IMG/VR virus record: IMGVR_UViG_3300032180_000031
Span: 1 to 27,968 of that record
Direction: 5' to 3' (one strand)
DNA from: a virus
Length of the DNA: 27,968 nucleotides
The position numbers were made by a program, and so were the translations under genes. Shown piece by piece: positions 8,988 through 15,057 of this stretch. Under the pieces are notes generated by a model. The model worked only from the letters and a program-made list of their open reading frames with translations, made no database searches and was not told the origin of the DNA. Within the stretch, counting starts at the first letter, position 1. The number at the start of each line of letters is the position of its first letter.

Positions 8988-9308
8988 TTTCGAGAGCAGC
9001 CCCATGAACATCTTGCGCTGTTGAGCATTGCCCGCGTGCATGTAGCTTTTCGCTCTCTTGAGCAATAGTTCCCTGTTGTGCCGAGTGTGAAGGTGGTCGA
9101 ATCCGCATCCCTTGCAGAAGTCGGCCATGTCGCCGAATGTCACGGACGCCCAGGATGTTTTCCAGGTGAGATCGCCTACAGTTGACCGCGGGAGCCCTGA
9201 AGCCTTGGCGATGTCAGAGGTGGACATTGCCCGGCGCCCGTTGTTCTTCCTCGCCAGAATCCTGACGAGTAACGGCGGAAACTGCTCTGCCCTTTCGTAG
9301 AATGTCAT
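8955..9308 (-). CDS. Helix-turn-helix-like DNA-binding protein
   Basis: 117 residues, basic. Residues 27-60 read as a helix-turn-helix: MSTSDIAKASGLPRSTVGDL, with the usual turn Gly in the ASGLP step and a recognition helix starting RSTV. A Cys/His-containing piece follows (CKGCGFDHLHTRH), which might bind metal but has too few clear ligands. The C-terminus is helical. Its ATG overlaps the response regulator stop as ATGA, so the two are probably translated together, which hints that this protein could be a DNA-binding partner for the single-domain regulator. A small terminase subunit is another option, since it abuts terL and such subunits have HTH domains. Its 3' end overlaps terL by 33 bases, tail to tail. 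Confidence 0.6.
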   Translation of the reverse strand: MTFYERAEQFPPLLVRILARKNNGRRAMSTSDIAKASGLPRSTVGDLTWKTSWASVTFGDMADFCKGCGFDHLHTRHNRELLLKRAKSYMHAGNAQQRKMFMGLLSKLEQWATANGN

Positions 9309-9760
9309 GTGTGGTGTTCGGAGTCCCCGTTCTTGGGCTTCTTCCTTGGGATTCCAAACGTCTCCAGGATGTTCGCGATGTAGGCGATGTTTAATTCGGT
9401 GGTTTTGTCTATTTTCGCGGCGTATCCGATAGAATTGAGAGTTTTCTTCACGTCGTCGTCAAGGTACCCAGACATAACCACAACTGGTTGGTCGTGCTTT
9501 GCCGCCTTGATGTGCCGGAATACTTCAACGCCATCCACCTTCGGTAGTCGTAGGTCAAGGAATACGATGTCCGGATTTATTTTGTGGAATAGTTGAATCC
9601 CTTCTTCGCCGTCCGAAGCCTCAATGAAATCACAGTGGAACTCTTTGGCGAACTGGGCGAATACTTTTCTCAGCTCTAGTTCGTCCTCAACCATAAGCAC
9701 GAACCGCTTCCTTGTTCGCTCATCGAACCATTTTTGCTGATTTGGAGTCATTCCGCTCAT
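9305..9760 (-). CDS. Single-domain response regulator (CheY-like receiver)
   Basis: 151 residues from the ATG at 9760, which overlaps the upstream stop as ATGA; an upstream in-frame start at 9865 is rejected because it would run through the membrane-protein gene. A full receiver domain spans about 20-140: acidic pair Glu25/Asp26 in VEDE, phosphoacceptor Asp69 in VFLDLRLP, Ser97 in VVMSGY and Lys119 in AKIDKTT. The spacing matches CheY. No output domain follows; the C-terminus is a short basic/charged tail. Response regulators are phosphorylated by a histidine kinase; none is in the window, so a host kinase is the likely donor. Receiver genes are uncommon in phages. Its operon partners are a one-TM protein and an HTH-like protein. 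A role in tapping or jamming host signalling is inference. Confidence 0.9.
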   Translation of the reverse strand: MSGMTPNQQKWFDERTRKRFVLMVEDELELRKVFAQFAKEFHCDFIEASDGEEGIQLFHKINPDIVFLDLRLPKVDGVEVFRHIKAAKHDQPVVVMSGYLDDDVKKTLNSIGYAAKIDKTTELNIAYIANILETFGIPRKKPKNGDSEHHT

Positions 9761-10065
9761 GGCGATACTCTTGCGAGCAGCTTCATAATCCACCAGATTG
9801 CACCGAGCAGTCCGCTGGTGGATAGCGCAAGAAGACCACCGAGCAGCCAACTCCAATGCTTCCAAGATTGATATGCGACTTCGTGATTCATCGTCATACT
9901 TGCCATCTCCACTACGACCTCACAAAGCTTGTGCGTTCGCTTCGTGTTCTTGTTCCAGTCGATCATAAAAGCTTGATCGCACTTCTCTAGTTCGACCAAC
10001 TGATGCTCGGGAATATCGTGTTCAATATGCTCGAAGTCCTCAATTCTGAGCTTTGTGAGATCCAT
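9757..10065 (-). CDS. Small C-terminally anchored membrane protein
   Basis: 102 residues. Residues 1-70 are soluble, acidic and helical; residues about 72-97 (WLLGGLLALSTSGLLGAIWW) form a single hydrophobic membrane helix flanked by Trp, with a short basic end. The topology resembles XhlA-like phage proteins that assist holins, but it could instead be a membrane sensor or anchor for the response regulator encoded next, with which it shares an ATGA overlap. No Shine-Dalgarno is visible before the ATG at 10065. The function is unknown. Confidence 0.7.
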   Translation of the reverse strand: MDLTKLRIEDFEHIEHDIPEHQLVELEKCDQAFMIDWNKNTKRTHKLCEVVVEMASMTMNHEVAYQSWKHWSWLLGGLLALSTSGLLGAIWWIMKLLARVSP

Positions 10066-10101
10066 CTTGAATGGGGAGTAAACCCTACGGCCAAATGGAA
10101 C

Positions 10102-10674
10102 TCAAGACTCTTTCGCTGGCTCCTCTTTTTTGTCGGCGTAATGATGGTGGACGTGCTGGGTGACTTTGACAGGGACGCCGGGCGGGAATGGGATACGCTG
10201 GGGCTTGCCGTGGCCGCTGGGCGCGGTTGGTGCGACAGAGAGTTTGAGAATCTTGTTCGAGTCGATCATGGCTTTGGCGAGTTTGGCCATTGGTGCTGCG
10301 CTCTCGCGAATTTCCTTTAGGCTTACGCCTTCTTGCATGGTGAGGTCGGTGAGCTTCTTAATCATCAGCCAGATGGCCTGCTGCGTCCCCATCGTCCAGC
10401 CGTCGGCAAGTTCGATGACCCCGAGACCAGCCGCTTTCAGTCCAAGTGCGCGCACCTCGTCCATCGCGCTGGGTGGCATCAGGAATAGTCCAAGCTCCTT
10501 GGACATACGCTCCCGCTCGTCGATCGGAACATGAACACCGACGCCATCGTCAACAAGCTCAATCGCGACTGGTGGCGCTGTGGGCTGTGTCGCTGCAACC
10601 GGCAGCGTTCTTTGCGGAGTTTTCCGCCCCGTTGAGTTCCCGTCTCCAGCCGCCAATGTCTTCGTTTCGTCCAT
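10102..10674 (-). CDS. Unknown phage protein with His-rich tail
   Basis: 190 residues, not recognised. Residues 1-40 are Thr/Pro/Ala-rich and likely disordered. A helical core at 55-140 includes ELADGWTMGTQQAIWLMIKKL. The end carries a HVHHHY cluster and a Lys/Glu tail that might bind metal. The start at 10674 is supported by GAGG at 10684-10681, 6 bases upstream. It follows the 374-residue gene after 27 bases and precedes the membrane-protein gene. Part of its 5' end is overlapped by the Cys-rich frame described separately. Confidence 0.7.
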   Translation of the reverse strand: MDETKTLAAGDGNSTGRKTPQRTLPVAATQPTAPPVAIELVDDGVGVHVPIDERERMSKELGLFLMPPSAMDEVRALGLKAAGLGVIELADGWTMGTQQAIWLMIKKLTDLTMQEGVSLKEIRESAAPMAKLAKAMIDSNKILKLSVAPTAPSGHGKPQRIPFPPGVPVKVTQHVHHHYADKKEEPAKES

Positions 10675-11005
10675 TTGTTACCTCGTAGAGCCAGCAGTTT
10701 TTATGTTTGACCCACACCGCGAACTTCATCCAGCACAGACAGCCCATCTGCTCCCATTTCTTCGTCCTCGGATTCTCCCACTTCCTGCCTGGGCTCCCGC
10801 ACGATTGCCTTTTTTGATCGAATACGGGGCACGACAAACAGTCGTTCCATCTCGCTTGTGCCGTCCGGCTTGGTGTAATAGCGCCACGCTCTTTGCCCAA
10901 CAGGTACCGAATCAGGAAGACGGTTTGGATAAACAGGATCAACCAAGTCCCCCTTTTCCGGTGGTGCTTCACTGAGTACAGCCCGCTGCGTAGCGTGTAC
11001 CACAT
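10559..11005 (-). CDS. Possible overlapping Cys-rich zinc-binding protein
   Basis: A second minus-strand frame overlaps the end of the 374-residue gene and the start of the 190-residue gene. Within bases 10840-10694 it has six cysteines in a tidy order: C-x2-C-P-x-F-D-x6-C-G, then C-x-C-W about 19 residues on, then a last C after 12 more. This resembles small zinc-ribbon-like phage proteins. In the other frame the same DNA encodes a bland acidic tail. The start is unclear: ATG 11005 gives 149 residues including a hydrophobic run, and TTG 10900 gives 114; neither has a good Shine-Dalgarno. Downstream of the cysteines the frame looks like a shadow of the next gene. It may be a real embedded gene, a frameshift extension of the longer protein, or chance. 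Confidence 0.4.
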   Translation of the reverse strand: MWYTLRSGLYSVKHHRKRGTWLILFIQTVFLIRYLLGKERGAITPSRTAQARWNDCLSCPVFDQKRQSCGSPGRKWENPRTKKWEQMGCLCWMKFAVWVKHKNCWLYEVTNGRNEDIGGWRRELNGAENSAKNAAGCSDTAHSATSRD

Positions 11006-11825
11006 AAGGATGGGAAACCTGGGCAAAGTAATCGTTGTAGAGGGTGACGAGGTCGTCGTATCGCCTTCCGATGGAGTGCTTGATCTCTCCGACATACTTT
11101 TTCTGGTTTGTGAAATGTTTCTTACGGACGAGTCGTTCATATTGTGCTGTTCCCCTCCACCAGCCGGCGAGAGGTCTAACATCGAGCGACCATAGCATCA
11201 CGTTCTGAGCCTTGTCGAACATTGTCAATTTCGGGTCGAACAACTCGTGACCGTATGAACTACCGGCCGGGGACATGCGAGCCTCGCGCATCGCGAGCAT
11301 GATCTCCTTCCAGTTCGGCCTGAGAGGCGTCGGGTGAAGCTCACAGAACCCCAAGTCAACCGGTCGGTGCTCGTTGACGAGCCAGTGAAGCATGAATTTA
11401 CAGAGCTGCATGTGGATGATCTCGGCCTTGAGTGGATCACCGCAGAAACCGGTTTTGCAGAACTCATGGTAGAACTCATCCCTGTCGCTGACAGCCTTCT
11501 TTGTGGTGAACTGCGCAGTCGCGTTGTTCGGGAACTTTCGGTAGCGCGCACGCCTGTAGGTTGGCCTCCATTCCACGACCATCTCCGGGTCTGTCTCAGA
11601 GGATTTGCGCGAGCACCGCTCCAGGTTCTTCCTTGGGATGACCAACTGCCCATTGACGGACGTGGCGCCGAAGTCGGAAAGCCTCGATTCAGCCGCGCTG
11701 ATCTGGATTTTCAGGAGTTGGATTCCAGCCCCTATTTCGATGACGGCAACCTCGTTTCCATCAGGCCAATGCACGAATATCGGTAAGGCGAACCACGGAC
11801 CTAGCAACTCGTAGAGTTCAGTCAT
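10701..11825 (-). CDS. Unknown 374-residue protein
   Basis: Not recognised. The N-terminus contains hydrophobic beta-like strands (FALPIFVHW, VAVIEIGAGIQLLKI), the middle has several Cys/His/Trp residues (FCKTGFCGDP, MQLCKFMLHWL) and a segment ELFDPKLTMFDKAQNVMLW, and the last 55 residues are acidic and probably disordered. It is the first gene of the leftward block that carries the response regulator, and its ATG at 11825 faces the operator-like inverted repeat at 11848-11874. That location suggests it is controlled together with the divergent ribbon-helix-helix gene. It has no Shine-Dalgarno. Its tail overlaps the Cys-rich frame. Confidence 0.75.
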   Translation of the reverse strand: MTELYELLGPWFALPIFVHWPDGNEVAVIEIGAGIQLLKIQISAAESRLSDFGATSVNGQLVIPRKNLERCSRKSSETDPEMVVEWRPTYRRARYRKFPNNATAQFTTKKAVSDRDEFYHEFCKTGFCGDPLKAEIIHMQLCKFMLHWLVNEHRPVDLGFCELHPTPLRPNWKEIMLAMREARMSPAGSSYGHELFDPKLTMFDKAQNVMLWSLDVRPLAGWWRGTAQYERLVRKKHFTNQKKYVGEIKHSIGRRYDDLVTLYNDYFAQVSHPYVVHATQRAVLSEAPPEKGDLVDPVYPNRLPDSVPVGQRAWRYYTKPDGTSEMERLFVVPRIRSKKAIVREPRQEVGESEDEEMGADGLSVLDEVRGVGQT

Positions 11826-11847
11826 GCGATATTGGCTATTGACAGAA

Positions 11848-11874
11848 TGATGCAGAATGCTACTTTCTGCATCA
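11848..11874. promoter_or_regulatory. Operator-like perfect inverted repeat
   Basis: TGATGCAGAA (11848-11857) and TTCTGCATCA (11865-11874) are exact 10-bp inverted arms with a 7-bp spacer, a 17-bp centre-to-centre distance that suits a dimeric repressor. A consensus -35 TTGACA (11839-11844) lies just to the left, and TACTTT (11861-11866) is a weak -10 at 16 bp within the repeat. It lies between two divergent starts (11825 minus, 11877 plus), so bound protein could block both. CAGAATG also occurs twice as a 10-bp-spaced direct repeat (11843, 11853). Confidence 0.6.
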
Positions 11875-11876
11875 CT

Positions 11877-12020
11877 ATGTTAGTGAGAATCGACAAACAG
11901 TTCCACAGCCTAATCCAATCCCTGCGTCGGAAATTTGGATTTTCTTGCAAGCAAGCTGTAAACTTTCTCATAAGCAACGCTGTAAGGGAACGTCGGAAAT
12001 CGTCCAAACGCAAGGAGTGA
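11877..12020 (+). CDS. Small ribbon-helix-helix-like regulator
   Basis: 47 residues from ATG 11877; the frame is open back to a TTG at 11832, which would add 15 residues but run through the inverted repeat. The sequence fits an Arc/CopG-type fold: a short strand LVRID, helix A (KQFHSLIQSLRRKFG), a turn at FS, and helix B (KQAVNFLISNAVRERR), then a basic tail. Such proteins bind palindromic operators as dimers, and a perfect inverted repeat ends 2 bases before this ATG, so autoregulation and control of the divergent gene are likely. No Shine-Dalgarno is seen; a leaderless message is possible. Its stop is followed by the HNH gene, whose AAGGAG site lies inside this gene's last codons. The gene is short and the match is by eye. 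Confidence 0.5.
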   Translation: MLVRIDKQFHSLIQSLRRKFGFSCKQAVNFLISNAVRERRKSSKRKE

Positions 12021-12021
12021 T

Positions 12022-12666
12022 TTGAGCCGCGAGAGACTAGCTGGGTGTGTATTTGTAAGACTTTCTGTAATCCGCAGATTGCCCAGCAAGCACCATTCAA
12101 TATGGAAGTGTAGGTGTAGCTGTGGTCGGATTGTGGCTGTATTCGGGTATAATCTGAAGAGCGGTAACTCCAGGTCGTGCGGCTGCCTGCGATCTGAATT
12201 AACATCAGCTCGCAAGCGAACACACGGAATGTCGAACTCTCCGCTCACGCCGTATAATCGGTGGGTGCGCATGGTGCAACGGTGTCACAACCCCAATTAC
12301 CATCTATGGAGAGACTACGGCGGCAGGGGAATAAAGGTTTGTAACCGGTGGCGTAAGTTCGAGAATTTCATTTCCGATATGGGTCTTCCTCCAGACCGGA
12401 AAATGACAATAGAAAGAATTGACAACAACGGGCATTATGAGCCGGGCAACTGTAAGTGGGCAACCAGGAAGGAGAACAATCGCAATAAAAGAAACAACCA
12501 CCTTCTAACGCATAACGGAATGACGCTTCCAATTTCAGTTTGGGCGGAAAAATTAGGATTTCATGGGCGCACACTGGCACGTCGCATTTACCTCGGATGG
12601 TCAACAGCAGAGGCAATAACTCAACCACTACGAAAACACAAACCGTATGAAAGAAAACACAGATAA
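12022..12666 (+). CDS. HNH homing-type endonuclease (copy A)
   Basis: 214 residues from a TTG at 12022 with AAGGAG at 12012-12017. Residues 30-56 are a Cys-rich module (CRCSCG..., then SCGCL). Residues 78-160 hold the nuclease core: Y.RW..M..RC.NP, YGGRGI.VC.RW, FISDMG.PP, the TIERIDNNG.YEPGNCKWAT block and N-rich KENNRNKR. The C-terminus (about 168-205) looks like a modular DNA-recognition helix-turn-helix ending in a GWSTAEAI pattern. These are free-standing mobile endonucleases that cut near their own insertion site. It lies between the small regulator and the annealing-protein gene, whose first 20 bases it overlaps. The usual Asp of the IDRID block is Glu here. Confidence 0.9.
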   Translation: MSRERLAGCVFVRLSVIRRLPSKHHSIWKCRCSCGRIVAVFGYNLKSGNSRSCGCLRSELTSARKRTHGMSNSPLTPYNRWVRMVQRCHNPNYHLWRDYGGRGIKVCNRWRKFENFISDMGLPPDRKMTIERIDNNGHYEPGNCKWATRKENNRNKRNNHLLTHNGMTLPISVWAEKLGFHGRTLARRIYLGWSTAEAITQPLRKHKPYERKHR

Positions 12667-13843
12667 GTCATCAGGAGTAGTTCCGATTCAGATGGAGGTT
12701 GTTCAGCCGTCAGCACTGGAGTCAATGCAACGCGCAGAGATTGATCTCCAAATCTCCACCGCGCAAAGACTACCACGAAGCATGGAGACATTTAAACAAA
12801 GGGCGGTGGAAATGGCCACACTCGATGAGGAAACTGCCGAAAGCTGCATCTACCGACGACCTGTCGGAAAGGAAAACGGAAAACCGATTTACGCCGAAGG
12901 AATGTCGGTAAGGTGTGCTGAGATTGTTGGCGCATGCTATGGGAATCTTCGCGTTTACACCGTCACTCTGGAGACGACTGAACGATTCTGCCGGGTTCGT
13001 GGCGTGGCACATGATCTGCAATCCAACTTCATGTCTTCATCAGAAGTTGTTGAGGCAACCGTGCGTCGTGATGGAAGCCCATATGACGAGCGAATGAGGG
13101 CTGTCATATTAAAAAGCGCACACGCCAAGGCTAGACGGGATGCGACTTTTCAAGTCGTTCCTCGCGCGCTCGCAAAGCCGATTGAGGCTGCGGTGCGTAA
13201 GCTCCTCGTCGGTGATGCGAAGTCTATGGAAAAAAGACGCACCGCCGTCGTTGGCTGGATTAAGGCGCTAGGTATTGAGTCGAATCGCGTGTACGCCGCA
13301 GTTGGTGTTGCTGGCGCATCCGACCTCACTGAAGACCATTTAGAGAAGCTAAGTGGTTTGAAGACGGCGATCAAGGATAACGATGTTGCCATTGATGAAG
13401 CCTTCCCCGTGATCTCTAAGAAGCCGGAAATCCCGTTCCCGTTCGCTCCTACCACCGGCCCTGTCGCTGCGCCCGTGACCGCTCAGCCTCCGCAAAGTGA
13501 TAGCAAGGATGCTGATGATGGTGGTCTCGGTCCGGAAAGGACTCCTCCTGTCGCACCTGGGGCTGAGAAGGCAAAAGCTGCCGAGCCCGAGACACAGCCT
13601 GCCGCCGATCCTCAGCGTGAGCAGTTGGCCGAGGACACCGACTACAAGGTGGTGAACGCGACACTGCGAGGTCTCATCAAGCTCGGCGGTGTGAACGAGG
13701 ATCAAGTTCTGGCCCACTTGAAGACCGAAGGTGTAGCCAAAAAGTCGTCTGACGATCTCTGGGCTCTTCAGAATCTCAAGCTCGTCCGTCTGGTCAATAC
13801 CTGGGACGAGGCACTGCCGAAGATCAAGGCCATCCAAACTTAA
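12647..13843 (+). CDS. Putative ssDNA-annealing recombination protein
   Basis: 398 residues. Residues 60-190 resemble a phage recombination family: ESCIYRRP, a GMSVRCAEIVGACYGNLR stretch, CRVRGVAHDLQSNF, a charged loop, then AHAKARRDATFQVVPRAL. That pattern (SVR.AEI..YGN, later RNA/RDA..VVPRA) is found in proteins proposed to anneal single strands like RecT or Sak. Residues 258-330 are a Pro/Ala linker, and the C-terminal 70 residues form a small helical domain, perhaps for partner binding. A DnaQ-like exonuclease and a PD-(D/E)XK nuclease follow two genes downstream, which fits an anneal/resect module. The ATG at 12647 overlaps the end of HNH copy A by 20 bases. The annealing function is inferred from pattern and context. 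Confidence 0.6.
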   Translation: MKENTDKSSGVVPIQMEVVQPSALESMQRAEIDLQISTAQRLPRSMETFKQRAVEMATLDEETAESCIYRRPVGKENGKPIYAEGMSVRCAEIVGACYGNLRVYTVTLETTERFCRVRGVAHDLQSNFMSSSEVVEATVRRDGSPYDERMRAVILKSAHAKARRDATFQVVPRALAKPIEAAVRKLLVGDAKSMEKRRTAVVGWIKALGIESNRVYAAVGVAGASDLTEDHLEKLSGLKTAIKDNDVAIDEAFPVISKKPEIPFPFAPTTGPVAAPVTAQPPQSDSKDADDGGLGPERTPPVAPGAEKAKAAEPETQPAADPQREQLAEDTDYKVVNATLRGLIKLGGVNEDQVLAHLKTEGVAKKSSDDLWALQNLKLVRLVNTWDEALPKIKAIQT

Positions 13844-13853
13844 ACGCGAAATT

Positions 13854-13897
13854 GCCTGCGGTGCCGAGAGGCTTAAAGTCGCAAGATTGCCGCAGGC
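13854..13897 (+). promoter_or_regulatory. Inverted repeat before the 126-residue gene
   Basis: GCCTGCGG (13854-13861) and CCGCAGGC (13890-13897) are exact 8-bp arms with a 28-base loop, lying in the 61-base gap after the annealing-protein gene and 7 bases before the next ATG. No T-run follows, so this is not a normal intrinsic terminator. In RNA it would form a hairpin covering the region where a ribosome site would be. Confidence 0.4.
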
Positions 13898-13904
13898 TCC
13901 ACTT

Positions 13905-14285
13905 ATGTCAAACAGTCAGACACTCATCCAAGAGATCGACGACACCATAGCGGTTCAACAGCGTAAACGTGCTTGGATCGTTGAACACGCAGAGGTTATT
14001 GATGGTCTCCCAAAGGCCACGATGCACGGCTGTCAAATTGACTTTGACCGTCTCAAACACGACGAGATCGTTCGTGTTATGATGGCGTTCAAGATGGGGA
14101 GATGGAACAAGTCGGTGAATGGAGCAAGCGAGGACAGGGTGGACTATGTGGCCACTTCGGATGACATGACGATCCGTTGCTGGTCTGGTGAGCCTCCACC
14201 ACACTGCAAGATCGTGGAAGTGGACGAGGTTGTACCGGCGCAGCCAGAGACGACCAGGAGTGTCCGAAAACTTCAGTGTGCATAA
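13905..14285 (+). CDS. Unknown 126-residue protein
   Basis: Not recognised. The N-terminal 45 residues are helical and charged, followed by a DFDRLKHDEIVRVMMAF helix and a short beta-like C-terminal half (DRVDYVATSDDMTIRCWSG). The ATG at 13905 is chosen over an in-frame TTG at 13887, which falls inside the inverted repeat. It lies within the recombination cluster, between the annealing protein and the DnaQ-like exonuclease, so a supporting role there is possible. It ends 7 bases before the exonuclease ATG. Confidence 0.7.
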   Translation: MSNSQTLIQEIDDTIAVQQRKRAWIVEHAEVIDGLPKATMHGCQIDFDRLKHDEIVRVMMAFKMGRWNKSVNGASEDRVDYVATSDDMTIRCWSGEPPPHCKIVEVDEVVPAQPETTRSVRKLQCA

Positions 14286-14292
14286 AAATCAA

Positions 14293-15057
14293 ATGAAACT
14301 CGAAAGACCACTTACTTTTTGGGATCTTGAAAGCACCGGCTTGGACACGGCAAAGGATCGCATCGTTTCGTTCGCTGCGATGAGGGTTGGCGATGGTGAA
14401 TCAAAGACCATCTCAATGCTGTTTAATCCCGGCGTGGAAATGTCCGAGGAGGTGATCGCGGTACACGGTATCCGCAACGAGGACGTGAAGGACAAGCCGT
14501 TGTTTGAACATCGCTCTGAGACTATTCACGCCTTCCTGTCTGGAAGCGATTACTGCGGGTTCAACCTGATCGGATTTGATGTCCCGCTATTGTGGGAGGA
14601 GTTCTACCGCGCCGGTATCGAGTGGGACATCACCAAGGCCAACATCATTGACGCTGGCAACATCTTCAAAAAGCAGGAGCCGAGAACGCTGTCAGCAGCA
14701 GTGAAGTTCTACTGCGGCAGGGACCACGAAGAGGCCCATGACGCGCTTGGCGATTGCAAGGCCACGTTTGATGTTCTGGAGGGACAACTGAAGCGTTACG
14801 GAGAACTCCAGACGAAGAGCGTTGCGGAGTTGGCGCAGTTCTCCAAGTTCGACAATCGCGTGGACTTGGCTGGCAAGCTGGTGTTCGACAAGGATGGCAA
14901 CCCGGTTTACAACATCGGCAAATCCAAAGGCGTCAAAGTGAAGGATGATCCTTCGTTCGGACATTGGATGCTGGGTAAAGATTTTTCGGCGCAGACAAAA
15001 ATGGTGCTCCAGAAGATTCTGGAAGCCATCAAAAAGGAGGACAGACCGATATGGTAG
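14293..15057 (+). CDS. DnaQ-like DEDDh 3'-5' exonuclease
   Basis: 254 residues from the ATG at 14293; an upstream in-frame ATG at 14188 would overlap the previous gene and add unrelated sequence. The exonuclease fold spans 7-175: motif I Asp11/Glu13 in FWDLESTG, motif II in the GFNLIGFDVPLL strand, and motif III with HDALGDCKAT, which supplies the His and final Asp of the DEDDh set. Such enzymes trim 3' ends of DNA or RNA using two metal ions. The C-terminal 70 residues carry a helical segment resembling the tail seen in other phage DnaQ-like proteins. It overlaps the next gene by 7 bases and lies between the annealing protein and the PD-(D/E)XK nuclease, consistent with end processing for recombination or proofreading. 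Confidence 0.88.
   Translation: MKLERPLTFWDLESTGLDTAKDRIVSFAAMRVGDGESKTISMLFNPGVEMSEEVIAVHGIRNEDVKDKPLFEHRSETIHAFLSGSDYCGFNLIGFDVPLLWEEFYRAGIEWDITKANIIDAGNIFKKQEPRTLSAAVKFYCGRDHEEAHDALGDCKATFDVLEGQLKRYGELQTKSVAELAQFSKFDNRVDLAGKLVFDKDGNPVYNIGKSKGVKVKDDPSFGHWMLGKDFSAQTKMVLQKILEAIKKEDRPIW

Noticed and set aside
9761-9865. N-terminal extension of the response regulator to 9865
   Set aside because: It would overlap the membrane-protein gene by over 100 bases and adds no receiver-like sequence; the ATGA junction at 9760 is a better start.
10960-10985. Programmed -1 frameshift joining the 374-residue gene to the Cys-rich frame
   Set aside because: An A-AAA-AAG run exists near 10807-10813, but a -1 shift there leads to a different frame that stops soon; reaching the Cys-rich frame needs a +1 shift, for which I see no clear signal.
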